A DNA stretch of 64,000 bases, from positions 1,736,001 to 1,800,000 of the forward strand of contig NZ_CP053908.1 in the NCBI RefSeq assembly GCF_013256625.1. Direction: 5' to 3'. The notes below the pieces were generated by a model. It ran no database searches, was not told the origin of the DNA, and worked only from the letters and a program-made list of their open reading frames with translations. Positions 1 through 8,472 of this stretch are shown here, in pieces. Numbering within the stretch: the first letter of the stretch is position 1; each line of letters begins with the position of its first letter. The position numbers and the translations under genes are program-made. Origin of the DNA: Hymenobacter sp. BRD128 (GTDB lineage Bacteria; Bacteroidota; Bacteroidia; Cytophagales; Hymenobacteraceae).

Positions 1-940
1 GATTTTTTGGGATGCAAATAGTGGACTTGCGCAGCGAGCTGCCGCTCATTCAGGAAAAGCTAGGAGTTCTTTTTGACCAGACGCAGCAGCAGCTGGCCCA
101 GAAGTTTCACTTCAAGCCGATGAACCACGAGCAGGTGATTGATAGCTCGCTCGATACCCTGCAAAAGCAGGGCAGCAAATACCTGACCTCGACGCTGAGC
201 ACGACGCTGGGGGTGCTCAGCACCGTGACGCTAGTACCGATTTACATCTTCTGCTTTTTGTATTACCGCGACCATCTGCGGCAGTTTATGTTCCGGTTTG
301 TGGAGCCCGACAAGCGCACCACGGTGCTGCACACGGTTGATAATATTCAGCACGTGGTGCAGGGCTACATGACTGGCCTGCTGACGGTTATTGCCGTGGT
401 GTCGGTTATGAATGCGGCGGGGCTGCTGCTGCTGGGCGTGAAGTATGCGTTCTTCTTTGCTGTTTTTGCCTCGGTGCTGGCCGTCATTCCCTACATCGGC
501 ATCACGGTAGGGTCGATTATCCCGGCCCTCATCACGTTTGTCGAAACCGGCTCGGTGGCGCACGGGCTAGGGGTTATCGGCGTGTTTATGTTCGTGCAGG
601 TTATCTCCGATAATATTCTGGCCCCCTTATTACCGCCTCGAAAGTGAGTCTTAATCCGCTCACCGCCATTATTGCCCTCATTTTGGGCGCGCAGCTCTGG
701 GGCACGCCGGGCATGATTCTAAGTGTGCCGCTGTCGGCCGTTATCAAAGTAGTGCTCGATGCTAATAAAGGCACTGAGGCCTGGGGTTTCCTGCTGGGCG
801 ACGTGAGCGACGGCGAAACTACCAAAAAAGACCCTAGCGACGACCGAAGCTTTTTGACCAAGCTTTGGGACCAAGTGCGCGGCAAGCGCCCGCCGCTGGC
901 GCCCGAGCCGCAGCTGCCGCCCATCCCGGGCACGCGCTAG
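1..940 (+). pseudogene. AI-2E family transporter (PerM/YdiK type), 5' end outside window, frameshifted
   Basis: Integral membrane permease of the AI-2E/PerM family; the substrate of this member cannot be told from sequence. The reading frame is already open at base 3, so about 50 N-terminal residues lie left of the window. The first frame (to 647) carries several membrane helices and ends in the family motif DNILAPL. The next frame resumes with ITASKVSLNPL and continues through the typical GTPGMILSVPL segment to the stop at 940. The two parts fit exactly if one C is added to the five-C run at 622-626. This is therefore either a sequencing shortfall or a real frameshift mutation; the rest of the gene shows no decay, which favours the former. 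Confidence 0.85.
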
Positions 941-1050
941 CCCCAAATGTTGTACGAACCCTATCGGGGCTAGTATGCGTATAGCTGACAGTTGCCGCCC
1001 GGCGTGCAACCTTCTCCTTTTCCACAACTTCCCATTACCGACCAGAAATC

Positions 1051-1512
1051 ATGGCTAACGAAACCATCGCCCGCGCCCTTACCGATATCCTGAACCTAAA
1101 CCGCACCTCGGTAAAAGGCTACCAGGAAGCTGCCGAAGAAGTAAAAAATGCTGATACCAAAGCCAAGCTGAGCCAGTTTTCGCAGCAGCGCGCCGGCTTC
1201 GTGTCGGACCTCGAAGGCTATGCCAAGCAATATGGCATTGACGCCCACGATACCAACACGGTAGAAAGCTTGGCAACTGATGCCGCCGCCGCTGTGCACC
1301 GTGGCTGGATTAATATTAAGTCAGCTATTACCGGCCAGAGTGACTCGGCCGTGCTGGAAGCCGCCGAAACCGGCGAAGCTTCGGCCCTGAAAGCTTACGA
1401 AACCGTACTTTCGTCGAACGATGTGCCGGCTGGTGCCAAAACTGTATTCCAGCAGCAGCACGACGCCATCCTGCAAGCCAAAAACTGGCTGGCGATGAAC
1501 AAGGCTAAGTAA
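1051..1512 (+). CDS. PA2169 family four-helix-bundle protein (DUF2383)
   Basis: A 153-residue, wholly helical protein with no signal peptide. It matches the DUF2383/PA2169 family of ferritin-like four-helix bundles. The early ALTDILNLNRTSVKGYQEAA stretch and the later GWINIKSAITG and ALKAYETVL segments are characteristic. Function in this family is not established, though members are often linked with stress or stationary phase. ATG 1051 gives the usual family length. A perfect palindromic terminator follows 15 bases after the stop, so the gene is probably a single transcription unit. Confidence 0.85.
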   Translation: MANETIARALTDILNLNRTSVKGYQEAAEEVKNADTKAKLSQFSQQRAGFVSDLEGYAKQYGIDAHDTNTVESLATDAAAAVHRGWINIKSAITGQSDSAVLEAAETGEASALKAYETVLSSNDVPAGAKTVFQQQHDAILQAKNWLAMNKAK

Positions 1513-1526
1513 TTGCTAACAAATAA

Positions 1527-1566
1527 GTTAAAAAGCCCACCGGAGTACTCCGGTGGGCTTTTTAAC
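1527..1566 (+). terminator. Perfect 40-base palindromic terminator, probably bidirectional
   Basis: Two 20-base arms are exact reverse complements with no loop in the paired sequence: A-tract, GCCCACCGGAGT, then ACTCCGGTGGGC and a T-tract. It lies just after the PA2169-type gene and before the promoter of the exonuclease gene. It also shows that the exonuclease frame, open through here, cannot start this far upstream. Confidence 0.9.
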
Positions 1567-1592
1567 GTTCGGGTCGCAACTAACCCCGGCCC

Positions 1593-1600
1593 TAACTTTG
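1593..1600 (+). promoter_or_regulatory. Bacteroidota -7 element TAACTTTG
   Basis: Exact match to the TAnnTTTG consensus of the Bacteroidota primary sigma factor, placed between the terminator and the exonuclease/GIY-YIG gene. Transcription would begin near 1605, leaving a leader of under 30 bases before TTG 1633. Confidence 0.65.
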
Positions 1601-1632
1601 TTAGCCCTGCTCGTCCTCCTATCCTCGCGCCT

Positions 1633-3111
1633 TTGTACGCCATTATTGACCTTGAAACCACCGGCGGCCAGCCAGCCAACGACCGCATCACGGAGCTAGC
1701 CATCTTCGTGCACGACGGCCAGCGGGTGGTTGACTCCTACACCACGCTGGTAAACCCCGGCCGCGCCATTCCGCCGTTTATCACGCAGCTCACGGGCATC
1801 ACCAACGACATGGTAGCCGATGCGCCGCGCTTCCACGAAGTGGCCCGCAAGGTGGTGGAAATGACCGAAGGCTGCGTATTTGTGGCGCACAACGTGCGGT
1901 TTGACTATTCTTTTCTGAAAAAGGAATTTGCCGACCTGGGCTACAACTACTCGCGCAAAACGCTGTGTACCGTGCGCCTTTCGCGCTCGCTCATTCCGGG
2001 CCAGCCGAGCTATAGCCTGGGCAAGCTGTGCCAGAACATCGGAATTCCGCTCGAAGGCCGGCACCGCGCCGCCGGCGACGCCGAGGCCACGGCCGTACTT
2101 TTTGACCGCCTGCTGAAGATAACGCAGGCCAGCGACGCCCAGGAGGCTAGCGACGCCGACGCCCTGGCTCGCGTCGATGCCCTGGCGCCCGCCGGCCGTA
2201 GCGCCAGCGCCGAGAAAAAGCCTAGCCCGCGCCGGGTGGCCGCCATGGCCCAGGCCATCAAAACGGCCCTGCTGCCGCCGCTCATCACGCCCGAGAAAGT
2301 GGCTTCCCTGCCCCAGGAAACGGGCGTGTACTACTTCCACAACGAGGCCGGCGAGGTTATTTACGTGGGCAAGAGCATCAACATCTATAAGCGCATTCAG
2401 CAGCACTTCGCGGTTGATGTGAAGTCGCGCAAAAGCCTGGATTTCAAGAACTCTATTGCTGACATAACTTGGGAGCTGACGGGCTCGGAGTTGGTGGCGC
2501 TGCTCTACGAATCGCACCTCATTAAGCAGCTCAAGCCGGCGTATAACCGGGCCCAGCGGCGGTCAGTATTTCCGGCCGGTATTTACCTCAAAACCGACGA
2601 AAACGGCTACAAGTGCCTGTACTACGGCCGCGCCGATGCCCGCAACTCGGAGATTCCCATCATCGCGCTCGGCAACCAGTATAAGGCACAAGGCTTTCTC
2701 TACCACAAGGTTGCGAAGTATAACCTGTGCCAGAAGCTGTGCGGCCTCTATAAAACTCAGGGCGCGTGCTTCGACTACCAGGTGCATCGCTGCCAGGGTG
2801 CCTGCGTGGGCCAGGAGCCACCCGAAAGCTACAACCAGCGCGTAGACGAGGCCATCGACAGCATCACGTATGAGCACGAGTCATTCGTAGTCATCGGCCC
2901 CGGCCGGCGGGCCGACGAAAAATCGCTGGTAGTGATTGAGAACGGCCGCTACGTGGGCTTCGGCTACGTCGATGAGACGTTTACGGCGCGCAAGCTGGCC
3001 GATTTTCGGGCCGCCGTTAAGCCCTACGCCGATAACAAGGATGTGCAGCAGATTATCCGTCACCACGTGCGCACCAAGCGCAAGGGCGAGCAAGTGAAAG
3101 TATTTGGGTAG
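1633..3111 (+). CDS. DnaQ-like 3'-5' exonuclease fused to GIY-YIG nuclease
   Basis: About 492 residues. Residues 1-165 form a DEDDh exonuclease: DLETTGG supplies the first acidic pair, HNVRFDYSFL the second and HRAAGDAEATA the catalytic His-Asp. After an Ala-rich linker comes a GIY-YIG domain (ETGVYYFHN, then GEVIYVGKSINIYKRIQQH) like the UvrC N-terminus, and a Cys-containing C-terminal half. The same architecture is known in DnaQ/UvrC fusions, and E. coli Cho is a stand-alone relative of the nuclease part, so a DNA repair role is likely. I chose TTG 1633 because the frame upstream crosses the terminator and promoter, and the domain starts immediately with YAIIDLETTGG. No ATG is available nearby. 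Confidence 0.85.
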   Translation: MYAIIDLETTGGQPANDRITELAIFVHDGQRVVDSYTTLVNPGRAIPPFITQLTGITNDMVADAPRFHEVARKVVEMTEGCVFVAHNVRFDYSFLKKEFADLGYNYSRKTLCTVRLSRSLIPGQPSYSLGKLCQNIGIPLEGRHRAAGDAEATAVLFDRLLKITQASDAQEASDADALARVDALAPAGRSASAEKKPSPRRVAAMAQAIKTALLPPLITPEKVASLPQETGVYYFHNEAGEVIYVGKSINIYKRIQQHFAVDVKSRKSLDFKNSIADITWELTGSELVALLYESHLIKQLKPAYNRAQRRSVFPAGIYLKTDENGYKCLYYGRADARNSEIPIIALGNQYKAQGFLYHKVAKYNLCQKLCGLYKTQGACFDYQVHRCQGACVGQEPPESYNQRVDEAIDSITYEHESFVVIGPGRRADEKSLVVIENGRYVGFGYVDETFTARKLADFRAAVKPYADNKDVQQIIRHHVRTKRKGEQVKVFG

Positions 3112-3119
3112 TCACTAGC

Positions 3120-3539
3120 TTACTTAGTGCGTTTCCATTCCGCCAAGCCCAGCACGTCCTTTCTGACCTTCTTCTGCCAGGCACGACCAAATCTTTCTGT
3201 GAGATACTGGAATATCCGCGCGTCATATGCAGTTGCACAAGCGGTAGCTGGTCCCGTACAGCCGTTTTCCAGATAGTGAACCCCAAACTTATTTTCGAAA
3301 TCTTTATCTGTAGTATAGGCTATGGGCGCAATACCGCTTGCTAAAAGCAAGCAAGGCCTTTTCTCTTCAATATCTTTTTCGGCCAGCTTCTTTCCTTCTT
3401 CGCAGCCATCTAATTCCGACGCGAAATCTAAATAGCTGGCGTGGGGTAAGCGTTCCAGGCTGAAAGTTGGCGCTCCTTGCGCGAAAAGTGAAATCGGACT
3501 ACTTACTAGCATTAAAATCAGGACTGCTTTCATGCTCAA
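3120..3539 (-). CDS. Exported protein of unknown function
   Basis: A 139-residue protein with a clear signal peptide (MSMKAVLILMLVSSPISLFA, cleavage before QGAP). The mature part is lysine-rich and has four cysteines (ELDGCEEG, RPCLLL, NGCTG and ATACAT), which could form disulfides in the periplasm. I do not recognise a family. It converges on the exonuclease gene with an 8-base gap. Base composition is a little more AT-rich than its neighbours. Signal peptide, length and codon pattern support it being real. Confidence 0.6.
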   Translation of the reverse strand: MSMKAVLILMLVSSPISLFAQGAPTFSLERLPHASYLDFASELDGCEEGKKLAEKDIEEKRPCLLLASGIAPIAYTTDKDFENKFGVHYLENGCTGPATACATAYDARIFQYLTERFGRAWQKKVRKDVLGLAEWKRTK

Positions 3540-3563
3540 AATATAGTCATGGCTAGCCTCCGG

Positions 3564-4430
3564 CTACTTCGCCTGCCAGCTTACGAATACCCCTAGCCCA
3601 CCGCCGGGCAGCATGGTGGGGCTCATTTGCCACTCGCCTTTGGCGGGCTGGGGCAGGGCTAGCCCCACGCCGGGGCGGTCGGCGGGGTGGCGGCCCCAGC
3701 GGTGGCGGTGGCTGAGGTAGGCCAGGTGCGCCGCCAGAATGCCGTAGCCGGCGCCCGCAAACACGTCTGATTCCCAGTGCTTGTTATTGAGCATGCGGAA
3801 GGCACCCACCCCGGTCGCCACGGCGTAGGCCCCGATGCCGTACCACTGGCTTTTGTCGCGCAGCTCGGTGTGCACGATGCTGGCCGCCAGAAACGCCTGC
3901 GACGTGTGGCCCGACGGAAACGAGCGGTAGTCGGAGCCATCGGGCCGCAGGTGGTGGGTGGCGCGCTTCGTTATTTCGACCATGCCCAGCATTAACAGCT
4001 CCGACTTGGCCACGATGAGCGCCAGGTTTACGCGGTCGTTGCGGCCGTCTACGCCGAAGGCCAGCACGGCTCCCAGCTCCAGGTAGGGCGCATACTGGCC
4101 GTAGTCGTCGAGGTGGCTGTTAAAGTTAGGGAAGTTGCGCTGCAAGTCGGCCTGCGCCCGGCGCGAAGAATAGAGTCCGTGGTCGTCGTAGACGCTGATG
4201 CCGTAGCCGATGAGCACGGCCGGCACGATGCTGGCCCGTACCAGCTTGCTTCGGTACCAGGGCTGGCGCGCAGCGCCGGGTAGCGACTGATACTTGTGCA
4301 GCGTGGAATCGGAAGGGCTAGCGGGCGAGGTCTGGGCCTGGGCACTGCCTACTAGCCCGCTCAAAACCAACAACATATTGAACCAGCCAACGGCTGGCCT
4401 TATTCCCCAGGCCTTTGTAAAGATTAGCAT
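3564..4430 (-). CDS. PAP2 family phosphatase
   Basis: A 288-residue membrane-associated acid phosphatase-type enzyme. All three PAP2 signature blocks are visible: KRATHHLRP (KX6RP), FPSGHTSQAF (PSGH) and the RX5HX3D block in RMLNNKHWESD. Such enzymes dephosphorylate lipid phosphates such as phosphatidate, phosphatidylglycerophosphate or undecaprenyl pyrophosphate; which one applies here cannot be read from the sequence. The N-terminus holds a hydrophobic export segment; the internal Met at residue 19 (MLLVLSGLVGSAQAQ) would give a tidier signal peptide and is an alternative start. Several helices precede the catalytic core. Confidence 0.85.
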   Translation of the reverse strand: MLIFTKAWGIRPAVGWFNMLLVLSGLVGSAQAQTSPASPSDSTLHKYQSLPGAARQPWYRSKLVRASIVPAVLIGYGISVYDDHGLYSSRRAQADLQRNFPNFNSHLDDYGQYAPYLELGAVLAFGVDGRNDRVNLALIVAKSELLMLGMVEITKRATHHLRPDGSDYRSFPSGHTSQAFLAASIVHTELRDKSQWYGIGAYAVATGVGAFRMLNNKHWESDVFAGAGYGILAAHLAYLSHRHRWGRHPADRPGVGLALPQPAKGEWQMSPTMLPGGGLGVFVSWQAK

Positions 4431-4445
4431 AATTTAAACAAAAAA

Positions 4446-4469
4446 GCGGGCCAGCTTTCGCTGGCCCGC
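4446..4469 (-). terminator. Rho-independent terminator after the efflux adaptor gene
   Basis: A ten-base perfect stem (GCGGGCCAGC / GCTGGCCCGC) with a TTTC loop, followed in the minus direction by a run of seven T (4439-4445). It lies 33 bases beyond the stop of the MacA-like gene and ends that operon. Confidence 0.85.
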
Positions 4470-4501
4470 TCTTACGCAAAATAGCTTCGTTAGGCTAGCC
4501 G

Positions 4502-5911
4502 CTACTTGCCGCCGTTGTCGGCTAGGGCTTCTTTGCTGAGGCTAGCGGCATCTTTCACTACCACGTTGGCACCGTCTTTCAAGGTTTTCGACACGGCGCG
4601 GAAGGGGCCGCTGGCCACCTGCGTACCGGCCGAAATACCGCTCACAATTTCGATATTCTGAAAGTCGCTGATGCCGGTTTTGACGGGCGTCAGCACTGCC
4701 TTGCCGTTCTTTATCACGAATATCACCTCCTGAATGGCCGCCTTGGGCGCGGGCTTGCTGGCATCGACTACCTGGGCCGAGCCGGTGGCCCGTCCGCCGG
4801 GGCCGCTGCGGCCGCCGGCGGCTTCCGACTTGGTGGCGGCCGAGTCGGAGCGCGTTGTGACGGCGGCTAGCGGCACGCTCAGTACGCCCGCCTTGCGGTC
4901 GGCGATGATGTCGACCGAGGCCGTCATGCCCGGTCGGAAGGGCACGGTGCTGTGGCCGTTGGGCCCCGTCTTAATGAGGTGCTTATAGCTCTCGGGCAGC
5001 AGGCGCACGCGCACCTCAAACTCGGTCACGGCCTCGGCGGTGAGCGCGTCCTTGGCCGTGTTGGCGATGGCCGTCACGATGCCCTTAAACTTCTCATTCT
5101 TGGTAGTATAAGAGTCTACTTCCACGTCGGCCGAGTCGCCGAGCGCCACCCGAATGATATCATTCTCATTCACGCTCACCCGCACTTCCATATTGTTGAG
5201 GTTGGCAATGCGCATGATTTCGGTGCCCGCCATCTGGGTGGTGCCCACTACGCGCTCGCCTTTCTTCACGTTGAGCTTGCTCACGGTACCGCTTACCGGC
5301 GCGTAGATGGTGGTTTTGTTGAGGTTTTTTTGGGCCTCCTGCAAGCCGGCCTGGGCCGAGCGCACGGTACTCTGGGCGGCCGTTATCTGCGCCCGAATGG
5401 CCTTGAGCTGCTCCTGGGAGGCATTATAAGCGGCCTGGGCGGCCTCGTAGTCGGCCTGCGAAATAACCTTCTGCTTATAGAGCGACGCCTGGCGGCGGTA
5501 GGTCAGCTCGGTTTGCTTGGCATTGGCGGTTTGCTGCTCCAGCTGGGCCTGGGCCTGGCCTACGTTGGCGCGTTGCGTGCCCACGGCGGCCGACTGCTGG
5601 CTCACCATGGCCAGGTAGTTATCGGGCCGGATGCGCAGCAGCAGCTGGCCCTTCTTCACCGAGTCGCCTTCCTGCACGTAGAGCTCGATGATTTCGCCCG
5701 ATACGTCGGGCGAGATTTTCACTTCCGTTTCGGGCTGCACCTTGCCCGAGGCACTCACTTTCTCCACAATGGTGGCCGGGCCGGCCGTGGCGGCCGTGAT
5801 TTCGGTGCCGACAGGCTTGCCTACCCAGCCTTTTTTCTTCGCCACCGCGTAGCCGCCAATGAGCACGACTACGGCCACGGCCAGCATAATAAGTAAACGA
5901 TTGTTCTTCAT
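4502..5911 (-). CDS. MacA-like periplasmic adaptor of an efflux pump (HlyD/RND-type)
   Basis: A 469-residue membrane-fusion protein. An N-terminal transmembrane anchor (LLIMLAVAVVVLIGGYAVA) is followed by a lipoyl/barrel-sandwich half (EVKISPDVSGEIIELYV, GDSVKKGQLLLRI), a long Ala/Gln-rich coiled-coil hairpin around residues 95-195, the second lipoyl half (TIYAPVSGTVSKLNVKKG), a beta-barrel and a membrane-proximal domain. A Gly/Ala/Ser-rich insertion near residues 355-390 is not typical. It would link an inner-membrane MacB-type ABC or RND transporter to TolC. The outer-membrane partner is immediately upstream in the same direction; the inner-membrane pump is not in this window. Confidence 0.9.
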   Translation of the reverse strand: MKNNRLLIMLAVAVVVLIGGYAVAKKKGWVGKPVGTEITAATAGPATIVEKVSASGKVQPETEVKISPDVSGEIIELYVQEGDSVKKGQLLLRIRPDNYLAMVSQQSAAVGTQRANVGQAQAQLEQQTANAKQTELTYRRQASLYKQKVISQADYEAAQAAYNASQEQLKAIRAQITAAQSTVRSAQAGLQEAQKNLNKTTIYAPVSGTVSKLNVKKGERVVGTTQMAGTEIMRIANLNNMEVRVSVNENDIIRVALGDSADVEVDSYTTKNEKFKGIVTAIANTAKDALTAEAVTEFEVRVRLLPESYKHLIKTGPNGHSTVPFRPGMTASVDIIADRKAGVLSVPLAAVTTRSDSAATKSEAAGGRSGPGGRATGSAQVVDASKPAPKAAIQEVIFVIKNGKAVLTPVKTGISDFQNIEIVSGISAGTQVASGPFRAVSKTLKDGANVVVKDAASLSKEALADNGGK

Positions 5912-5976
5912 GGAAAAGAATCTAGTGTTTCATTGTCATTGCGGGCGCTAGCGCAGCAATCGCGCACAATTTTTAG

Positions 5977-7515
5977 TTACAAGGCCAGCGGCTTGCCTTG
6001 GTAAAAATCCAGCACCTTGCGCCGGAAAATGAAGGTATACTTGGCTTGCAATTGGTTAGAAACGGCGTAGTTGAGATTATTCTTGGCAATATTAAACTCG
6101 GTACCGCTGAGCAGGCCGTTGTTGAAGCGGATTTCCGAGTTGCGCTGCGTGAGCGTGAGGGCGGCTACCTGGCGCTTGGCGGCGGCATACTGCAGCTGGG
6201 CGGCGCGGGCGTCGGCGTAGGCCTGCTCGATGCTCTGGCGCAGCGTGAGGCGAGCCTGCTCGGCCTGCAGCTGGGCCTGCTCGGCGGCAATGATAGTGCG
6301 CTGCACGTTGGTGCGCACCTGCAAGCCGTTGAGAATCGGAATGCTGAGCGCAAACTGCACCTGCTGGCCCAGGTTCTGGTTGAGCTGGTCCCAGTAACCC
6401 TGGGGAAGGCTGGTTACGTTGCGCTGGTAGGTTATCACGCTCAGCGGCGTGAGCGGCGAGCCCGGCGTGCCGGGGTTCTGCACGAAAAAGGTGGTGCGCC
6501 GGGCCGTCGAATCGCTGCCGACCTGCGTCACGGTACGGGCCGATGAAAAGCCGCTGAACACGCTGCCCGCCAGGGCCAGGCGCGGGTAGTAGGCGCCCCG
6601 GGCCAGGTCGATGGTGCGGCCGGCACTGAGCACCCGCAGGTCGGCGGCCTTGATTTCGGGCTGGCGGGTGGCCGCTCCTTGATACACCTCGTTGGTATTC
6701 AGGGCCAGGGCGTTTTCCTCGTCGGGGTCGGGCAGGTCGGGCACCTCAATTTGAAAGTCGGGGTTGGCGGCCGGGTCCAGGTTGAGCTGTTGCAGGAGGT
6801 TGAGGCGGGCAATGGTGGCCTGGTTTTGCGCGGTGGTCACGTTCAGCTCGTCGGTAGCCAGCTGGCTCTGACTATCGAGCAGGGTGCTTTCCGGAATGCT
6901 GCCGGCTTGCAGCAGCAGCTTGGTGCGGGCAATCTGCTCCTGGTCGCGCGCCACGTAAAACTGGTTGGCGCGCACCAGCTCCTGGGCCAGCACCAGCTGC
7001 AAGAATAACGAAGCCACGTTGAGGCTCAAATCATTGCGGGTCTTCTGCACGTCGGCCTCGCTAGCCTGCAAGTCGAGGGCATTGCGCCGAATGGTGTTGC
7101 GCAGCTGAAAGCCCTGAAACAGCACCAGCTGCGAGTTGCCCGAGAAGTTATTGGAGCGTACCGTCTGGCTCTGAAACTGATACGTGAGCGGGTTCACGCT
7201 GGTGCCGTACTGCCAAGCCTGAGAAGCGCTGATATTGGCCGTGGGCAGCAGCGCCGCCTTACTCTGGCGCAAAATCTGGGCGTTGCTGCGCACCGTAAGC
7301 TGGTTGATGCGCACCCCGATGTTGTGCTCCAGCGCGTAGTCGATGGCGCGCTGCAAGCCCCAGGGACCGGTAGCGGCCACCGCCGGGCTAGCCAGCGCAG
7401 CGGCCGGGGGTGAGGCCGGGCGGGCAGGGCTGGTTTGGGCGGCCAGCGGGGCGGCGGCCAGCAGGCCCGCCAGCCCCACCGAGGCCCGTAACAGGCGCGT
7501 ACTTAGTGCAGTCAT
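5977..7515 (-). CDS. TolC family outer-membrane efflux protein
   Basis: A 512-residue protein with a signal peptide (SVGLAGLLAAAPLAAQ) and the long alpha-helical repeats of TolC: GLQRAIDYALEHNIGVRINQ at the start, an internal duplicated half, and the conserved NNGLLSGTEFNIAKNNLNYA segment near the end. It forms the outer-membrane channel of tripartite efflux or secretion. It reads into the MacA-like adaptor gene after 65 bases, so the two form one operon, TolC first. Pro/Ala-rich residues follow the signal peptide. Confidence 0.9.
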   Translation of the reverse strand: MTALSTRLLRASVGLAGLLAAAPLAAQTSPARPASPPAAALASPAVAATGPWGLQRAIDYALEHNIGVRINQLTVRSNAQILRQSKAALLPTANISASQAWQYGTSVNPLTYQFQSQTVRSNNFSGNSQLVLFQGFQLRNTIRRNALDLQASEADVQKTRNDLSLNVASLFLQLVLAQELVRANQFYVARDQEQIARTKLLLQAGSIPESTLLDSQSQLATDELNVTTAQNQATIARLNLLQQLNLDPAANPDFQIEVPDLPDPDEENALALNTNEVYQGAATRQPEIKAADLRVLSAGRTIDLARGAYYPRLALAGSVFSGFSSARTVTQVGSDSTARRTTFFVQNPGTPGSPLTPLSVITYQRNVTSLPQGYWDQLNQNLGQQVQFALSIPILNGLQVRTNVQRTIIAAEQAQLQAEQARLTLRQSIEQAYADARAAQLQYAAAKRQVAALTLTQRNSEIRFNNGLLSGTEFNIAKNNLNYAVSNQLQAKYTFIFRRKVLDFYQGKPLAL

Positions 7516-7709
7516 AGTAGAAAAAGAAAGAGCTAATGTAGTCGCTTGTTGGTTGCCCTTCGGTAAGGAAGCGTGGCCGACCCGCCGATATTTTTGGCTA
7601 ATCGGTGGGGCTAGCCAGCGGCGCGGGGCGCAGCTATCGCCAGTCAGCTCAGCGCATTACTGACGTTCACCAGAATATCACCAAAACCGACGGGCGAAAG
7701 TAGGGCGCC

Positions 7710-8387
7710 TTACTCCAAGGTCGGAATGTATGTGATGCGCTGCACCCAGCTCAGGTGGCGTAAGTAAGCCAGGGTCAAGTCATTAATAGCGCTATCCATT
7801 TCAATAAACTGCCGCGCGGCCTCATTTTTCCCCTTGCGCGACACGAACATGGTAGCAATGTTGCAGTCGTCGTGGGCGATAACCGAGGCGATAAAAGCAA
7901 TGGAGCCCGGCACATCCTGGGCATCGACGATGAGCGTGTGCAGCGAGCCCGAAAAGTCGCAGCCAAAGCCATCGACCTCCACAATGCGAATAACGCCGCC
8001 GCCCCGGCTCTGGCCCATTACCTCGACCTGGTGGCCATCGGGTCCAGTAAGGTTGAGCTTAATCGTATTCGGGTGCAGCGTCGAGGCATTGCCCACGCTC
8101 TGAAACGTATACTGCAAGCCCGCCTCGGCGGCGTGGTCGAAAGCCGTGCGGATGCGCGTATCGTCGGTGGCATAGCCCAGCAGGCCAGCCACGATGGCGC
8201 GGTCGGAGCCGTGGCCCTCGTAAGTGCGGGCAAACGAGTTGTAAAACGTGATAACCGCCTCGGTAGGCAGCGCCCCCAGGATGCGGATGGCGGCCCGCGC
8301 AATGCGCACCACGCCGGCCGTGTGCGACGAGCTGGGCCCAATCATCACCGGTCCTATCATGTCAAAAATGCTGGATTTTTCGGCCAC
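7710..8387 (-). CDS. sdaAB: L-serine ammonia-lyase, iron-sulfur-dependent, beta subunit
   Basis: A 225-residue subunit of the [4Fe-4S] L-serine dehydratase that converts L-serine to pyruvate and ammonia. The family motif IGPSSSHTAGVVRIARAA opens the protein, with YNSFARTYEGHGSDRAIVAG following. The C-terminal part (SLHTLIVDAQDVPGSIAFIA) is an ACT-type regulatory domain. In Bacteroidota and Firmicutes the enzyme is often split into alpha and beta chains; the alpha chain is not adjacent here. Length is normal for the beta subunit. Confidence 0.93.
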   Translation of the reverse strand: MAEKSSIFDMIGPVMIGPSSSHTAGVVRIARAAIRILGALPTEAVITFYNSFARTYEGHGSDRAIVAGLLGYATDDTRIRTAFDHAAEAGLQYTFQSVGNASTLHPNTIKLNLTGPDGHQVEVMGQSRGGGVIRIVEVDGFGCDFSGSLHTLIVDAQDVPGSIAFIASVIAHDDCNIATMFVSRKGKNEAARQFIEMDSAINDLTLAYLRHLSWVQRITYIPTLE

Positions 8388-8395
8388 CTGAAGAG

Positions 8396-8422
8396 AATTA
8401 TGAGTTATAAATTATGAGTTAT
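8396..8422. repeat. Two tandem copies of AATTATGAGTTAT
   Basis: A 13-base unit at 8396-8408 is repeated exactly at 8410-8422 and followed by GAATTGG. It lies between the divergent sdaAB and tryptophan dioxygenase genes and is much more AT-rich than the surroundings. The GAATTGG tail recalls the repeat inserted in the DUF5682 gene at 17211-17336. Confidence 0.7.
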
Positions 8423-8472
8423 GAATTGGAAAAGCGAGCCCAGCGCCCGGTTCGCTATTCCGGTTATACTTC

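Noticed and set aside
4952..5896. Long open frame on the plus strand opposite the MacA-like gene
   Set aside because: It is antisense to a clearly conserved protein and its translation is His/Arg/Gly/Leu-rich without any family feature, as expected for the complement of GC-rich codons.
7516..7709. Gap between the TolC and sdaAB genes as a place for a small gene
   Set aside because: A promoter region for the TolC operon is the simpler reading; no open frame with coding character is present.
8396..8422. Tandem AATTATGAGTTAT units as a possible CRISPR start
   Set aside because: Only two copies with a one-base spacer and no cas genes.
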